This document shows, piece after piece, positions 7,583 to 15,464 of a stretch of 43,154 nucleotides of DNA. Both the position numbers and the translations under genes were made by a program. Position 1 is the stretch's first letter. Each line of letters begins with the position of its first letter. The stretch comes from Streptomyces sp. MMG1533 (lineage in GTDB: Bacteria; Actinomycetota; Actinomycetes; Streptomycetales; Streptomycetaceae). Location: the NCBI RefSeq assembly GCF_001279775.1, contig NZ_LGDG01000270.1, positions 1 to 43,154 on the forward strand. The letters are read 5' to 3'. Under the pieces are notes generated by a model that searched no databases, was not told where the DNA came from, and saw only the letters and a program-made list of their open reading frames with translations.

Positions 7583-7613
7583 GGGACGGGGCGACAAGCC
7601 GTCGTCCCGCCCC
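7583..7613. terminator. Stem-loop between convergent acyltransferase and nuclease genes
   Basis: GGGACGGGGCGAC (7583-7595) pairs with 7601-7613 at 12 of 13 positions, counting one G-T wobble, around a 5-nt AAGCC loop. It sits in the 67-bp convergent gap, so it can serve both transcripts. No T-tract is present. Confidence 0.6.
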
Positions 7614-7633
7614 TCACCCTCTGCGCGCCGGTG

Positions 7634-10162
7634 TCAGTGCCTGCCGCACCTCGCCACATCGATCCGCACGATCTGCGGGTCGTGGTCGCTCGCCTGGTCC
7701 GCGAACTCGGCGTTGATGTGGACGACGTCGTAGTCGAACGACGTGACGGCCGGGCTCGTCAGGATGTGGTCCAGGGTCTGGGAGTTGCCGTCGTAGACGT
7801 AGGTGTACCGCTCGGCGGCGGGGAGGGTGGCGATCAAAGGGGTCAGCGCCCGGCCGGCCGTGAGCGTGGTCACCGTCTGGGAGAACTCGTAGTCGTTCAG
7901 GTCGCCCAGGACCACCGCCTTGGCGTTCTTGTCCGCCGACAGGAGGGACTTCACGAACGTGTTGACCTCCGCCGCCTGGGCCGCTCGCTGGGTCTCCGAG
8001 CTGCGGGCCGGCGGCTGGTAGCGGCCGTGGAGCGGCTGGTCGCCGCCCTTCGACGTGAAGTGGTTGGCGATGACGAAGACCGACTCGCCGCGGAAGGTGA
8101 ACTCGCCCACCAGGGGCTTGCGGCTGCTGTCCCAGGCGTCGCCGGCCGGGTCGATGCGGCCCGGGGAGTACGTGAGTCGGGCGCCCTTCCTCGTCTTCAC
8201 CACGCTGGTGGCCGTGGTCGCGTCGCCGCCCGTGCGGTCCGTGAAGGAGACCCGCTTGGGGTTGTAGAGGAAGACCTGGCGGATGTTGCCGCCGGGCTCG
8301 CCGCCGTCCTGGTTGTTCTCGGGGGCGACGTAGCGCCAGGAGTAGCGCGGGCCGCCGGCCGCGCGGATGGCGTCGGTGAACCTGGTCAGGGTGGCCTCGG
8401 CGGTGACGGTGCCGTCGTTCACGGCGCCGTTGTCGTCCTGGATCTCCTCCAGAGCCACGATGTCGGGCGAGTTGAGGTTGACCGCGACGCCCTCGGCGAG
8501 GCGGTCGAACTTCTCCTGGTCGTCGAGTGCGTCCAGGTTCTCGACGTTGTACGTGGCGACGGCGAGCTCGTCGGCCTTCTGACGGCGGGTCACTTCCTGC
8601 TTCAGGCCGTTGTCCACCCGGGTGCCGAGCCGGGTGGCCTGGAGGATGTAGCCGCCGTAGGTGGAGTAGTCGAGGGGGCCGGTGGTCGTGCCGGAGAGTT
8701 CGTCGCCGACGTTCGCCGCGGGGACGGCGGCGGCGGTGTCCAGCGACGCCACCTTCATGCGGCCCGTGTTGGGCCGGTCGTACGAGGAGTAGAGGGTCCC
8801 GCCGCGGGTCGTCGCGTTCTCCTCGGGCTTCACCGTGACCCACAGCTCGTCGTACGCGTCGGTCGCTCCCACGACCCGCGCGTCGGCGAGCGTCGTCCGC
8901 ATGCCCTCCAGGGACTCGTAGAAGTCCTGGGCGTAGACGGCCGGTTCGAGCGGGAGCGACTCCACGCTCGCGCCGTCCGCGGTCGGTATGTACCCGTCGG
9001 GGACCGTCGTGGCGTCCAGGGTGGCGGCCTCGGGGAGGGCGTTGCCGCTGGAGAGGACCGTCGCGGTGGGGCCCGTGATCTCGGTGACCGACTGGCTGGT
9101 GCTGCTCGGGTGGTACTCGCTGATCTTTCCGGTGACCAGGACCGAGTCGCCGACCGCCACGGTGGGCGCGGCCGAGCCGGTGTAGACGAAGACGCCCTCG
9201 CTGGTGCGCGGGTCGGTGTCGGCCTGCGGGTCCTGTATCCAGTAGCCCTTCGAGCCGCTCGTACGGACGCCGGTGACGATGCCCGGCACCCGGGTGACCG
9301 TCTGTCCGGTGTACGGGGAGAGGCGGGTGGGGCCCTGGATGTCGTGGACGCGGACCGTGCCGGGGTCGGTGGAGCCCCCGCCGTCGCCATCCCCGTCGCC
9401 GTCGCCCGAACCCGGTGTCTGTCCCGCCGAGTTGACCGGTGACGGGGTACCGGCGGTGAAGTCCGCGGCGTTGTCGTCGGTGTCGGCCAGGGACGTGGCC
9501 CTTGCGACGGAGGCCGTGTTGGAGGAGCCGGTGGCCGGGCCGCTGCCCTCGCGGACGACCGCGCTGCCGTAGCCCGCGAGGTCGACGATCCGGGTGTCGG
9601 CCGCGCAGTCCGCGGCGGTCTTGCAGGCCAGCGCGGTGGTGCCGGAGACTAGGGCGATCGTGCCGGAGGTGGCGCTCATCGCGACGGAGCCGGTCGCGTC
9701 GGCGGTCGGCAGGGCGGTCGTACCGCCGGTGCCCGCGGCTTCGGCCACCAGGTAGCGGGCGCCGGGGGCGACCGAGCCGCTGAGTGCGGTCACCTGCCAC
9801 TGGGAGGTGGCGGACGGCGAACCGGGCAGGTACTGCACGCTGTAGCCCGACAGGTCGTAGGCCGCGGAGCCGGCGTTGGCGAGTTCGACGAAGTCCCGGG
9901 TCAGGGTCGCCCCCGAGTTGCCTCCGCCGCCGTAGACCTCGGCGATCACCGCGGTGGCCGACGGCGCGGCGAAGGCGGCGGGCAGGGCGGTGAAGGCGAG
10001 CGCGCCCGCCGCGCCCACGGAGACGATCGGGTAGGCGGCGCGGCGCGCGCGGGGTCTGCTTCCTGCGGGTCTGGACACGCTGGCGGTCTCCTCGTACCTC
10101 GCGTACGTACCTCGTGTACGTACGGACATCAACGCGCCGTCCGGGGACGGAGCTTGAACCAT
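7634..10162 (-). CDS. Secreted lamin-tail-domain / EEP-family extracellular nuclease (ExeM/NucH-like)
   Basis: 842 aa from GTG/ATG-type starts near 10162 (an internal start at residue 12 is possible). A signal peptide of twin-Arg or Sec type (RPRARRAAYPIVSVGAAG...AFAAPS) ends near residue 66. A lamin-tail domain (about 70-180) with Cys180/Cys186 follows, then a Gly/Asp linker (about 250-265) and an OB-like domain (about 268-360). The endonuclease/exonuclease/phosphatase domain (about 533-835) has all signatures: TYNVEN 538-542, LEE 571-573, NHF 700-702, GDLND 753-757 and SDHD 825-828. It probably degrades extracellular DNA or nucleotides for phosphate. It is divergent from the ketosynthase. 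Confidence 0.92.
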   Translation of the reverse strand: MVQAPSPDGALMSVRTRGTYARYEETASVSRPAGSRPRARRAAYPIVSVGAAGALAFTALPAAFAAPSATAVIAEVYGGGGNSGATLTRDFVELANAGSAAYDLSGYSVQYLPGSPSATSQWQVTALSGSVAPGARYLVAEAAGTGGTTALPTADATGSVAMSATSGTIALVSGTTALACKTAADCAADTRIVDLAGYGSAVVREGSGPATGSSNTASVARATSLADTDDNAADFTAGTPSPVNSAGQTPGSGDGDGDGDGGGSTDPGTVRVHDIQGPTRLSPYTGQTVTRVPGIVTGVRTSGSKGYWIQDPQADTDPRTSEGVFVYTGSAAPTVAVGDSVLVTGKISEYHPSSTSQSVTEITGPTATVLSSGNALPEAATLDATTVPDGYIPTADGASVESLPLEPAVYAQDFYESLEGMRTTLADARVVGATDAYDELWVTVKPEENATTRGGTLYSSYDRPNTGRMKVASLDTAAAVPAANVGDELSGTTTGPLDYSTYGGYILQATRLGTRVDNGLKQEVTRRQKADELAVATYNVENLDALDDQEKFDRLAEGVAVNLNSPDIVALEEIQDDNGAVNDGTVTAEATLTRFTDAIRAAGGPRYSWRYVAPENNQDGGEPGGNIRQVFLYNPKRVSFTDRTGGDATTATSVVKTRKGARLTYSPGRIDPAGDAWDSSRKPLVGEFTFRGESVFVIANHFTSKGGDQPLHGRYQPPARSSETQRAAQAAEVNTFVKSLLSADKNAKAVVLGDLNDYEFSQTVTTLTAGRALTPLIATLPAAERYTYVYDGNSQTLDHILTSPAVTSFDYDVVHINAEFADQASDHDPQIVRIDVARCGRH

Positions 10163-10327
10163 TGCCCGTGGGGAGTCGGCTCAAGTTACGCGCGTAGAAA
10201 GCGATCCACCAAGGGGTCTTGCGTTAAATCCCGGAAACATACGGGTGAGAGTTCGGTGCGTGACCGGGGGAGGGTTCGGGTGTGAGGGGCCGCACGCTGA
10301 ACAACCGTCCCTGTTGCAGCAGTTGAG

Positions 10328-10341
10328 AACCGGTCCCGGTT
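10328..10341. promoter_or_regulatory. Inverted repeat AACCGG-TC-CCGGTT before the ketosynthase
   Basis: Perfect 6-bp arms with a 2-bp centre, 12 bp before ATG 10354, overlapping a TTGAGA at 10323-10328 that could be a -35. It is a candidate operator; no regulator gene is adjacent. Confidence 0.4.
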
Positions 10342-10353
10342 TACCTTTCAACC

Positions 10354-11637
10354 ATGACCTCTGTGCGCACGGACATGCCGCGACGGGTCGTCGTCACCGG
10401 GCTCGGGGCCGTCACGCCGCTGGGCGTCGGGGTCGGCGAGCTGTGGCGGGGGCTGCTCGAAGGACGGCACGGGATACGGGAGTTGGCGGACGCCGAGTTC
10501 GACGGGCTGCCGGTGCGGGTGGCCGGCACCGTGCCCGTCGATCCGGCCGAGTTGCTGCCCCGGACGGTGGCCCGGCGGATGAACCGGGCCGCCCGGTTCG
10601 CCGTGCTCGCCGCTCGGGAGGCCTGGGCCGACGCCGGGTTCGTCGCGGGCGGCACCCGGGAGAGCGGGCTCGATCCCGAGCGGGTGGGGGTGAGTCTCGG
10701 CGCGATCCTCGGGGACGCGTCCGTGCTCGTCGGCGGTGACCGGAAGCTGCGGGACAAGGGGCCGCGCGCCGTCTCGCCGCTCACCACGCCGATGACCGTG
10801 CCCTCGCAGGCCGCCTCCCAGGTCTCGCTCGACCTGCACATCACCGGCGAGGCCCGCACGGTGACCGCCGCGTGCGCGTCCGGGACCGAGGCGATCGGGC
10901 AGGCGGTCGACCGCATACGGTACGGCCGTGTCGACGTCGCCCTCGCGGGCGGCGCGGAAGCCGTCGTCACGCCGGCGATCATGGCGTCCTTCGCAGCGAT
11001 GCGCGCCCTGTCCACGCGAGGGCTCGCGGACGGGGCCTCGCCGTCACGGCCGTTCGCCAAGGACCGGGACGGGTTCGTCAACGGAGAGGGGGCGGGGGTG
11101 CTGGTCCTGGAGGCCGAGGAGCACGCCCTGGCCCGTGGAGCGCGGATCTACTGCGAGGCGGCCGGGTGGGGGCTGTCCGCCGACGCGCATCACATGGCCG
11201 CGCCCGATCCGTCCGGCAGCGGGGTCGCGCTCGCGCTGCGACGGGCGCTGCGGGACGCCGGAGGGCATGTCGTCGACGTCGTCCATGTCAACGCGCATGC
11301 GACGGCCACGGTGGACGGGGATCTGGCCGAGGCGGGGGCGGTGCGTGCGGTGCTCGGGACGCGGTCCGTGCCGGTCACCGCGCTCAAGGGACACCTCGGG
11401 CATCTGCAGGGGGCGGCGGGCGCCGTCGAGGCGGTGGCCACGGTACTGACGCTGCACCACGGGGTGGTGCCGCCGACCGTGGGGTGCGGGGAGGTGGACG
11501 ACGCGATCGGGCTGGACGTGGTGACCGGCGCGCCGCGGGCGTTGCCGGAGGACGGGGATCTGGCGCTGAGCAACTCGTTCGGGTTCGGGGGGCACAACGC
11601 GGTGCTGGCGCTGCGGAGGGTGCGGCAGGAGCCGTAG
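10354..11637 (+). CDS. Beta-ketoacyl-[ACP] synthase, KAS I/II (FabF) type
   Basis: 427 aa covering a whole thiolase-fold ketosynthase. VVVTGLGAVTPLG opens the fold and C174 in TAACASGTEA is the acyl nucleophile. H315 (HVNAHATATVDGD) and H350 (LKGHLGHLQGAAG) complete the Cys-His-His triad, and NSFGFGGHNAVL closes it. It condenses acyl chains with malonyl-ACP. No ACP, chain-length factor, malonyltransferase or reductase is within 10 kb, so it is a lone enzyme of fatty-acid or special lipid elongation, not a visible polyketide cluster. The GHLGH motif replaces the usual KSxxGH. Its stop is embedded in a 16-bp repeat array. Confidence 0.93.
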   Translation: MTSVRTDMPRRVVVTGLGAVTPLGVGVGELWRGLLEGRHGIRELADAEFDGLPVRVAGTVPVDPAELLPRTVARRMNRAARFAVLAAREAWADAGFVAGGTRESGLDPERVGVSLGAILGDASVLVGGDRKLRDKGPRAVSPLTTPMTVPSQAASQVSLDLHITGEARTVTAACASGTEAIGQAVDRIRYGRVDVALAGGAEAVVTPAIMASFAAMRALSTRGLADGASPSRPFAKDRDGFVNGEGAGVLVLEAEEHALARGARIYCEAAGWGLSADAHHMAAPDPSGSGVALALRRALRDAGGHVVDVVHVNAHATATVDGDLAEAGAVRAVLGTRSVPVTALKGHLGHLQGAAGAVEAVATVLTLHHGVVPPTVGCGEVDDAIGLDVVTGAPRALPEDGDLALSNSFGFGGHNAVLALRRVRQEP

Positions 11638-11639
11638 GA

Positions 11640-11719
11640 CTCAAGAGCTGCAGGGCTCAAGAGTTGTAGAGCTCGAGAGTTGCAGGACTCAAGAGTTGCA
11701 GGGCTCAAGTGCCGTAGGA
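11640..11719. repeat. Five exact-period 16-bp tandem repeats after the ketosynthase
   Basis: Units CTCAAGAGTTGCAGGG (variants) start at 11640, 11656, 11672, 11688 and 11704. The last unit ends GCCGTAGGAC (11711-11720), an exact copy of the ketosynthase 3' end at 11631-11640 that contains its TAG stop. The two copies are exactly 80 bp apart. Confidence 0.95.
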
Positions 11720-11732
11720 CCGGGGCGACGGG

Positions 11733-12800
11733 TCAGGCCGTGCGCTTGCGTGACGTCGTCGCCTTCTTCGTGGCCGTCTTCTTCGCCGCGCTCTTCTTCG
11801 TTGCCGTACTCTTCGTCGCCGTACTCTTCGCCGCCGTCTTCTTCGTGCCCTGGGCCGACTTGGCCGTGGACTTCTTCGCGGCCGTCGTCTTCTTGGCCGC
11901 TGTCTTCTTCGCGGCAGCCGTCGACTTCTTCCCCGCCCCCTGCTTCGGTGTGGCCCGCGCCGACTTCCGCTGCGGGAGGGATCTGACCTCGGCGTGCTCC
12001 CCGGCACCCTCCTCGCCCCGCGACTCCTTCGCCGCCTTCACGCTCTTCTCCAGCGCCGCCATCAGGTCGAGGACCTTGCCGCTCTTCGCCGGTTCGGGAG
12101 CCTCGGGCGGGGCCTCGCCCGCGGCCTTCGCGGCGACGACCTCCTCCAGGGCCTCGCGGTACTCGTCGTGGAGGTCTTCGAGGTCGATCTCTCCGAGGGT
12201 GTCCATCAGGGCGTCCGCGAGGTCGAGTTCCTTGTCGTTGACCGTGACCTTGGTGTCGGGGGCGAGGCCCTCGGGGGCGCGGACCTCGTCCGGCCAGAGC
12301 AGGCCGTGCAGGGCGATGGCGTCGCCCACCACCCGCAGCATGCCGAGGCGCTCGCGGCCCCTCAGCGCGAACTTGGCGATGGCGACCTTCTGGCTGCGCT
12401 TGAGGGCCTCGCGCAGCAGGGTGTACGGCTTGGCGGCCGGGGCGCCGCCCGCCGCGAGGTAGTACGCGGCGTCCATCTGGAGCGGGTCGATCCGGTCGGC
12501 CGGGACGAACGCCACTATCTCGATCGTCTTGGCCGTGGGGAGCGGCAGGTGGGCCAGGTCGTCGTCCGTGATCGGGATGATCGTGCCGTCCGCGTCCTCG
12601 TAGCCCTTGCCGATCTCCGCCCCGCTCACCTCGCGGTCCTCCAGCTCGCAGACCTTGCGGTAGCGGATGCGGCCCATGTCCTCCGTGTGGATCTGGCGGA
12701 AGGCGATCGAGTGGCTCTCGGTGGCGTTCACCAGCTTGATCGGAATGCTGACCAGGCCGAACGAGATGGCGCCGTTCCAGATGGATCGCACGTGCAGCAC
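11733..12800 (-). CDS. ku: Ku protein, bacterial non-homologous end joining
   Basis: 355 aa. The N-terminal 270 residues form the bacterial Ku core (SIWNGAISFGLVSIPIKL, then the CELEDREVSGAEIGKGYE segment). This core forms a homodimeric ring on DNA double-strand ends and recruits LigD. Residues about 265-355 are a lysine/alanine-rich tail (AAKKT-type units), a typical actinobacterial extension that binds DNA and helps threading along it. Start choices are the ATG at 12800 or the GTG at 12791. It is divergent from the LigD-polymerase gene with 63 bp between them, which fits joint expression. Confidence 0.96.
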   Translation of the reverse strand: MLHVRSIWNGAISFGLVSIPIKLVNATESHSIAFRQIHTEDMGRIRYRKVCELEDREVSGAEIGKGYEDADGTIIPITDDDLAHLPLPTAKTIEIVAFVPADRIDPLQMDAAYYLAAGGAPAAKPYTLLREALKRSQKVAIAKFALRGRERLGMLRVVGDAIALHGLLWPDEVRAPEGLAPDTKVTVNDKELDLADALMDTLGEIDLEDLHDEYREALEEVVAAKAAGEAPPEAPEPAKSGKVLDLMAALEKSVKAAKESRGEEGAGEHAEVRSLPQRKSARATPKQGAGKKSTAAAKKTAAKKTTAAKKSTAKSAQGTKKTAAKSTATKSTATKKSAAKKTATKKATTSRKRTA

Positions 12801-12825
12801 CCTTTCGATCGTTTTGCCAAGACTT

Positions 12826-12837
12826 GTAAATATTTAC
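12826..12837. promoter_or_regulatory. Perfect AT-rich palindrome between ku and ligD-pol
   Basis: GTAAATATTTAC is a 12-bp perfect palindrome lying centrally in the 63-bp divergent gap. In very GC-rich DNA this is conspicuous. It could be a shared operator, or overlapping -10 regions for both genes. Confidence 0.5.
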
Positions 12838-12863
12838 TGCTGAATGTCTGGGATTCTCATCGT

Positions 12864-13745
12864 ATGACGCCGATCACAGAGGTGGAGGGGCGAAGGCTCG
12901 CGCTCAGCAATCTGGAGAAGGTGCTGTATCCCGCGACCGGGTTCACCAAGGGCGAGGTGCTGCACTACTACGCGACCACCGCCGAGGTCCTGCTGCCCCA
13001 TCTGCGGGATCGGCCCGTGTCCTTCCTGCGCTATCCGGACGGGCCCGACGGGCAGGTGTTCTTCACCAAGAACGTGCCGCCCGGTACGCCCGACTGGGTC
13101 ACCACCGCCGAGGTGCCCAGGTCGGAGGGGCCGGCCCGGATGGTGCTGGTGCAGGACCTGGCGAGCCTGATCTGGGCGGCGAACCTGGTCACCGAGTTCC
13201 ACACCCACCAGTGGGTCCTCGACGCGCCCGGCGAGGCCGACCGGCTGGTCTTCGACCTCGACCCCGGGACGCCGGCGAGCATCGTCGAGTGCTGCGAGGT
13301 CGCCCTCTGGCTGCGCGAGCGGCTCGCGGCGGACGGGATCGAGGCGTACGCGAAGACCGCCGGGTCGAAGGGGCTGCATCTGCTGGCGGCCCTGCGGCCG
13401 GTCTCCTCCGGCGCCGCCTCCGAGTACGCCAAACAGCTCGCCGTCGAGGCGGAGAAGGCGATGCCCCGGCTGGTCGTCCACCGCATGACGCGGAGCCTGC
13501 GGCCCGGGAAGGTGTTCGTCGACTGGAGCCAGAACGCCGCCCGAAAGACCACGGCCACGCCCTACACCCTGCGGGCACGCGCGCGGCCGTTGGTGTCGGC
13601 GCCGGTGACGTGGGGTGAGGTCGAGGAGTGCCGGGCGCCCGGGCAACTGGCCTTCCAGGCGCCGGACATCGCGCCTCGCGTGCAGGACTACGGCGATCTG
13701 CTGGCCCCGCTCCTCGACGCGGACGCGGCGGGATCGCTGCCCTGA
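12864..13745 (+). CDS. LigD-type NHEJ polymerase (primase-polymerase domain protein)
   Basis: 293 aa from ATG 12864, with no strong ribosome site, perhaps leaderless. It is the complete archaeo-eukaryotic primase-like polymerase domain: LSNLEKVLYP start, LVFDLDPG with metal ligands D131/D133, AGSKGLH, and the third Asp D220 in KVFVDWSQN. It fills gaps at Ku-bound ends, preferring ribonucleotides. No ligase or phosphoesterase module is present, so the ligase must be encoded elsewhere; this split is usual in Streptomyces. It is divergent from ku. Confidence 0.94.
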   Translation: MTPITEVEGRRLALSNLEKVLYPATGFTKGEVLHYYATTAEVLLPHLRDRPVSFLRYPDGPDGQVFFTKNVPPGTPDWVTTAEVPRSEGPARMVLVQDLASLIWAANLVTEFHTHQWVLDAPGEADRLVFDLDPGTPASIVECCEVALWLRERLAADGIEAYAKTAGSKGLHLLAALRPVSSGAASEYAKQLAVEAEKAMPRLVVHRMTRSLRPGKVFVDWSQNAARKTTATPYTLRARARPLVSAPVTWGEVEECRAPGQLAFQAPDIAPRVQDYGDLLAPLLDADAAGSLP

Positions 13746-13858
13746 GGACAACAGCTTCACTTCCGCACCAGTGACGTCGTCGCCGCCGAGGTCGGCACGC
13801 GCATCGGCCGCTGGGCACTCGCCCACTGCTTCAGGCCGCTGAAGCAGCTCAGATGCCG

Positions 13859-13943
13859 TGGCTCAGCCGCAGTGGCGCAGACGAGGCGCAGCTGCGGCGG
13901 CTCAGCTGCAGTGGCTCATCTGCAGCGGCGCAGACGAGGCGGC
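13859..13943. repeat. Imperfect repeats next to the NERD-gene stop
   Basis: GGCGCAGACGAGGCG occurs identically at 13874-13888 and 13927-13941 (53 bp apart). GGCTCA recurs four times (near 13859, 13899, 13913 and 13941). The last of these GGCTCA copies contains the reverse complement of the NERD gene's TGA. The remainder of 13746-13943 shows no gene. Confidence 0.75.
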
Positions 13944-14744
13944 TCAGACCCGCACCCACGTCTGCCGGTCCCGTGCCACCGCGTGCAGCGCCTCCACGTC
14001 CGCCGGCTTGAGGATGCCGCCGAGCCCGGCCAGGCGCTCGACCTCCGTGTCCGTCACGATCCGGGCCTCGCGCAGCGGAGCGGTGACCTGCACGTCGGCA
14101 GGGGCGACAAGGGCCAGGACCGGGTGGACCTCGGCGGTCAGGGCGTAGGAGGCCCGGTCGGCGGCGGCGCGGACGCGGCGCAGCAGCGGGCGGGGTTCGC
14201 GGCGGCCCAGCGTGACCATGGGGTCGGCGACCGTGACCCGCTGCTTGCGGGCGTAGAGCGTGTGGACCGCGAAGAGCCCTCCGGGGCCGATCAGGAGGTG
14301 GTGGACGCGGTCGCCGCCGGGCAGCGGGACCGAGTGCAGGGCGTGCCAGCCGGCTCCGTCGAGACGGTCCAGTGCCTCCCCCACCGCCTGTTCGGCCGCG
14401 AGGGCCCGGCGGCGGGGGTCGGGGCGGAGCCGGTGGGCGGGGCCGGGGTCCCGGTCCAGGGCGATCTGGAGCGCCTCGCCGGGGCGGTTGGGCGCCAGGT
14501 CGTCGTCCGGGTGGAGGGACAGCCGGGCCAGCTCCGCGGGGGTCGGCACCGGGGGCGGTCCGACGGCCACCGTTCCGGTCAGGAAGGGCCCGAGGACGTC
14601 GAGCACGTCCTGTCTGCGGTCCTCGCTCAGCAGGTTGACCCGGGATGTCTCACGGTCGTACCAGGCGATGTTCCTGCCGTCCGTGAGACAGACGTACAGC
14701 CGTTCCTGACCGTGGCGCCAGGTCGGTACGACGCGCAGTCCGCT
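13944..14744 (-). CDS. NERD-domain (nuclease-related) protein
   Basis: 266 aa from ATG 14744, preceded by GGTGAGGTG. The N-terminal 100 residues (LRVVPTWRHGQERLYVCL...) have no family that I recognise. The segment from about 112 (AAEQAVGEALDRL, HALHSVPLPGGDRVHHLLIGPGGLFAVHT) matches the NERD fold, a restriction-endonuclease-like domain with the E...D...(E/Q)xK pattern. The later acidic/basic residues are poorly matched, so activity is uncertain. It has no signal peptide. It may act on nucleic acid; the target is unknown. Confidence 0.78.
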   Translation of the reverse strand, partial: SGLRVVPTWRHGQERLYVCLTDGRNIAWYDRETSRVNLLSEDRRQDVLDVLGPFLTGTVAVGPPPVPTPAELARLSLHPDDDLAPNRPGEALQIALDRDPGPAHRLRPDPRRRALAAEQAVGEALDRLDGAGWHALHSVPLPGGDRVHHLLIGPGGLFAVHTLYARKQRVTVADPMVTLGRREPRPLLRRVRAAADRASYALTAEVHPVLALVAPADVQVTAPLREARIVTDTEVERLAGLGGILKPADVEALHAVARDRQTWVRV

Positions 14745-14838
14745 CATGCACCTCACCCCCTGCCATGGGAACAGCCGGGCGCTCCAGGGGCAAGAAGTCG
14801 GTCGCCTTTGCCGGACACCTTTGAAGGTGAGTTGACCC

Positions 14839-14844
14839 GGGTAC
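14839..14844 (+). promoter_or_regulatory. GGGTAC, candidate sigma-B-type -10 before the phosphatase gene
   Basis: The hexamer matches the -10 of stress sigma factors of the Streptomyces SigB family. A start of transcription near 14851 would leave the GGGGAGG site and TTG 14881 as the translation start. The -35 is not clear, so this is tentative. Confidence 0.25.
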
Positions 14845-14880
14845 CTATGGGTGAGTTGGCGGGGGCTTGGGGAGGCGCCG

Positions 14881-15387
14881 TTGCGGACGCGCAGGAAGCA
14901 GGCCGACGTGCCCGCTCCGGAGCATGCGTGGAACGAGGTCGTGCCCGGGCTGTGGATGGGCGGCCACGAGTTCAGGGGCCGCTCCGGGAAGGTCGAGTTC
15001 GCCGTCGTACGGGACGAGTTCGATCTCGTCCAGACCTTGCTGAGGCTGCCGGGACACGGCCCGGACGCGGGCGTCGAGCACCATGTGTGGCCGATTCCCG
15101 ACGGACCGCTGGACGGTACCCAGCTCGCGGGCGTGATACGGCTGGCACAGGCCGCGTGCGACGCGCTGGACGGGGGCCGCAGGGTCCTCGTCCGCTGTTA
15201 CCACGGCTACAACCGCTCGGGCCTGGTCGTCGCGCACGCCCTGGTCCGGCGAGGGCACTCGGCGGACGAGGCGATACGGCTGATCCGGTCCCGCCGCTCG
15301 CCCTGGGCCCTGCACAACGAGCTGTTCGTCGAGTACCTGCAGGCGGGCCTGCCGACGGCACGGCTCCTTGAGGAGCTCGCCGAGTAA
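14881..15387 (+). CDS. Protein-tyrosine / dual-specificity phosphatase-like protein
   Basis: 168 aa from a TTG with GGGGAGG 5 bp upstream; a GTG at 14851 gives 178 aa but has no ribosome site. The P-loop CYHGYNRSG (C106, R112) is a Cx5R signature, and D74 in WPIPDG may be the general acid. The residue before the Cys is Arg, not the usual His, which could change the thiol pKa. The fold should dephosphorylate Tyr or Ser/Thr residues in the cytosol. It precedes a lipoprotein/kinase pair by 77 bp; a functional link is only inferred. Confidence 0.82.
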   Translation: MRTRRKQADVPAPEHAWNEVVPGLWMGGHEFRGRSGKVEFAVVRDEFDLVQTLLRLPGHGPDAGVEHHVWPIPDGPLDGTQLAGVIRLAQAACDALDGGRRVLVRCYHGYNRSGLVVAHALVRRGHSADEAIRLIRSRRSPWALHNELFVEYLQAGLPTARLLEELAE

Positions 15388-15464
15388 TCGTTTCTTCTCG
15401 GCCGCCCTCCGCGTCCCCACCGGGCCGCGATCGCCGCGCAAAAAGGACTTCCCGAAGAAATAAG

